Source of the DNA: Butyrivibrio sp.
GTDB taxonomy: Bacteria > Bacillota_A > Clostridia > Lachnospirales > Lachnospiraceae
DNA length: 5,386 nt
Assembly: GCF_024699075.1 (NCBI RefSeq)
Contig: NZ_JAILQF010000378.1
Span: 1 to 5,386, forward strand
Direction of reading: 5' to 3'
The translations under genes were made by a program, and so were the position numbers. Of this stretch, positions 3,940-5,386 are shown one piece after another (the first letter of the stretch is position 1; every line of letters begins with the position of its first letter). The notes under the pieces are model-generated. The model did no database searches and was not told the origin of the DNA. It saw only the letters and a list, made by a program, of their open reading frames with translations.

Positions 3940-5358
3940 TCATGTCCTCTTTATACCAAGTACTTTTCTCATATAACAGCCTGCATTAAAATGTCCTACA
4001 CATTCAGTGCATCTTTTACACTTGTCATCATCTATTACATATGTAATTTTTCCTGTGCCATCGTCTTTAACACTAATTGCATCATGTTTGCACACGCTTT
4101 CGCATGCTTTACAGCCCAAGCACATCTGATATTTTGTTAGCTGACACTGTATTTTCCCTTCTGCAACAGAAAGCGTCTTTGCACCTGCAATATGAATATC
4201 TTTAATAATGACTTTAAGCTTATTTTTACCAATTCGGCCTTGTAATACTAAAACAACCTTTCCAGACTTATTTAACACATATACTTCTCCAAGCCTTTTA
4301 TTTCCTAATTCCCTATTTATATAACCAAAAGGCTTAAACAACTCATATAATTCATCTGTTATTGGTCTTTGAAGATCATAATTAAATGCATTCTCTTCTG
4401 TGGCGCATGGCTCAAATGAAACAACCGAAGTCTGAGCTGCTGCTAATCCATTCCCCCCTTGTCTCGCTTTCCAGCCACCTTCATTTACATAATCTTCAGG
4501 ATCCGGTTTGCCGATTTGTCTTGCAAAATCCACTAATAGTTCATGCCAATGTTTATACTGATCATACATGTGAACCTTTGCTAAAAATTCCGACCAGCCA
4601 CCATTATTAGGACAACACCAGCAACCAACTCTTGTCCAGCCAAGTCTGTAAGCATAGTTAAAATCAATCCCGGTAGTCAGCAAATAAAGCCAAACATCAT
4701 AATCAATCCAATCTATAATTGGAGAAAACACTGTTTGTTTAGCTATCTTAGGACTTTGGCTCTCTCTCTCATACTTACTTCTACTTGCAGACTCGTTATG
4801 TCGTATTCCTTGAAAACTAAGAATATTCGTTTTGTTTTTAAAAGCAGAAGATATTGTCTTTTGTATTGCTCCCGTTTTAAACACAGTACAACACCAGCGC
4901 ATCACTCTACTCGGTGGTCCAACCACCTGGCATAAATCCTCAAAATTCTTTTCACGGTTTTTTGCTACCAAAACCTTAACTCCGCACGCTTCGTTGTCTT
5001 CATCACGTCGATTAAATCGTTTCTTATACTCAAGTGTATATGGAAACTCCAATGTAGTATCACCAAATACATGTAACACATCGTTTGAGCCTAAGGCCGT
5101 CCTAACAATATGAGATGTTACGGTAGAATCTTTTCCGCCACTAAAAGACACCATCATATCTTCTATAGGGTAGCGCTTAACATATTTTTGAACTTCCCTT
5201 GTAGCCTCCTCTGTGATTTCATTAAAGCGATCAACATTAGCTCTTATGCGTATCTGCTCAATGGTCGCTTCATCAACGCCGCACTCACGCAGCAGCTTTT
5301 CCTCCGCTTCTTTCCAGATACGCCATTTCCTGTCCTCCCGTCCGTGGTTGTATGCCAT
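3940..5358 (-). CDS. PP-loop ATPase / PAPS-reductase-family protein with C-terminal ferredoxin domain (DndC/BrxP-like)
   Basis: This 472-residue cytoplasmic protein has a complete PP-loop, SFSGGKDST, with SGGKDST at 73-79. That is an intact ATP-pyrophosphatase loop, unlike assimilatory CysH, whose loop is altered. Further family blocks are HVFGDTTLEFP (96-106), RVMRWCC with Cys156-Cys157, QGIRHNESASR, SPIIDWIDYDVWLYL and GCWCCPNN (Cys246, 248, 249). The CC...CxxC pattern with about 88 intervening residues recalls the 4Fe-4S ligands of APS reductase. The CysH C-terminal ECGLH motif is absent. A beta-type linker (about 310-395) leads to a ferredoxin domain: CLGCKACESVC (Cys413, 416, 419, 423) and a second set (Cys447, 450, 453, 461). 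It likely activates or transfers sulfur, as DndC or BrxP proteins are thought to do for DNA modification defence. The ATG at 5358 is favoured by GGAGG at 5371-5367, 8 nt upstream. An upstream TTG at 5373 overlaps that site. Confidence 0.9.
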   Translation of the reverse strand: MAYNHGREDRKWRIWKEAEEKLLRECGVDEATIEQIRIRANVDRFNEITEEATREVQKYVKRYPIEDMMVSFSGGKDSTVTSHIVRTALGSNDVLHVFGDTTLEFPYTLEYKKRFNRRDEDNEACGVKVLVAKNREKNFEDLCQVVGPPSRVMRWCCTVFKTGAIQKTISSAFKNKTNILSFQGIRHNESASRSKYERESQSPKIAKQTVFSPIIDWIDYDVWLYLLTTGIDFNYAYRLGWTRVGCWCCPNNGGWSEFLAKVHMYDQYKHWHELLVDFARQIGKPDPEDYVNEGGWKARQGGNGLAAAQTSVVSFEPCATEENAFNYDLQRPITDELYELFKPFGYINRELGNKRLGEVYVLNKSGKVVLVLQGRIGKNKLKVIIKDIHIAGAKTLSVAEGKIQCQLTKYQMCLGCKACESVCKHDAISVKDDGTGKITYVIDDDKCKRCTECVGHFNAGCYMRKVLGIKRT

Positions 5359-5370
5359 TCTTACTTCCTC

Positions 5371-5386
5371 CAATCAGAATTGATTG
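5371..5386. repeat. Small inverted repeat just upstream of the operon's first visible gene
   Basis: CAATCA (5371-5376) and TGATTG (5381-5386) are perfect complements around a 4-nt loop, and the repeat runs up to the window edge, so it may be longer. On the minus strand it ends at the first G of the GGAGG ribosome binding site, so it could influence translation of the PP-loop protein or be part of an operator. A 6-bp repeat of this kind also occurs by chance, and no promoter can be judged from the few bases available. Confidence 0.35.

Noticed and set aside
3940..5358. Assimilatory PAPS/APS reductase (CysH) for sulfate metabolism
   Set aside because: The intact SGGKDS loop, missing ECGLH tail motif, fused ferredoxin domain and coupling to a DUF4007-like gene fit DndC/BrxP-type proteins better than CysH.
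5359..5373. Longer start (TTG at 5373) for the PP-loop protein
   Set aside because: The GGAGG at 5371-5367 would fall inside the coding sequence, whereas it is ideally placed for the ATG at 5358.
1..5386. tRNA, rRNA or known riboswitch
   Set aside because: No cloverleaf, rRNA segment or riboswitch core that I can recognise was found on either strand. The hairpins seen are accounted for as terminators, oriT parts or palindromes.

Overview
The window looks like part of an integrative conjugative element (ICE), or a related mobile element, from a low-to-moderate GC Gram-positive anaerobe. A gut Clostridia/Lachnospiraceae host is my best guess, based on strong GGAGG-type ribosome binding sites, AT-rich codon use, a ferredoxin-type iron-sulfur protein, and small proteins of a kind I associate with Firmicutes. 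No taxonomic marker is present, so the assignment is inference. Every supported gene reads leftwards on the minus strand.

Right part (5386 to about 1836) is a tightly packed operon. It encodes a PP-loop/PAPS-reductase-family protein with an APS-reductase-like cysteine pattern and a C-terminal ferredoxin domain. One base later starts a 575-residue, largely helical protein that opens with a DUF4007-like motif and resembles the non-ATPase part of BREX BrxC/PglY-type proteins. A 119-residue small protein follows. The first two suggest a sulfur-transfer defence system of the DndC/SspD/BREX type 4 (BrxP) kind. The remaining core genes (ATPase, nuclease or helicase, cysteine desulfurase) would lie to the right of the window.

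Middle part (about 1802 to 649) holds three small genes: a 70-residue protein with an EPDFGCEER motif, a DUF6508-like protein and an unrecognised acidic-tailed protein. A near-perfect palindrome with arm CTTCTGGTCCA sits at the 3' end of the first two, between stop codon and next Shine-Dalgarno, and a third copy lies at 456-480. The pattern suggests modular cargo or a repeated mRNA-level element.

Left part (648 to 30) has no convincing gene but is rich in structure: a 15-pair hairpin after the last gene, four TGATRTC repeats about a helical turn apart, and an 8-bp inverted repeat followed exactly 8 nt later by TATCCTG/T. That last arrangement matches the nic region of IncP/Ti-type (MOBP) transfer origins and is the best oriT candidate. 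A Rho-independent terminator and the first codons of another minus-strand gene complete the window. If the oriT is real, the DNA left of the window enters the recipient first and the cargo operon last.
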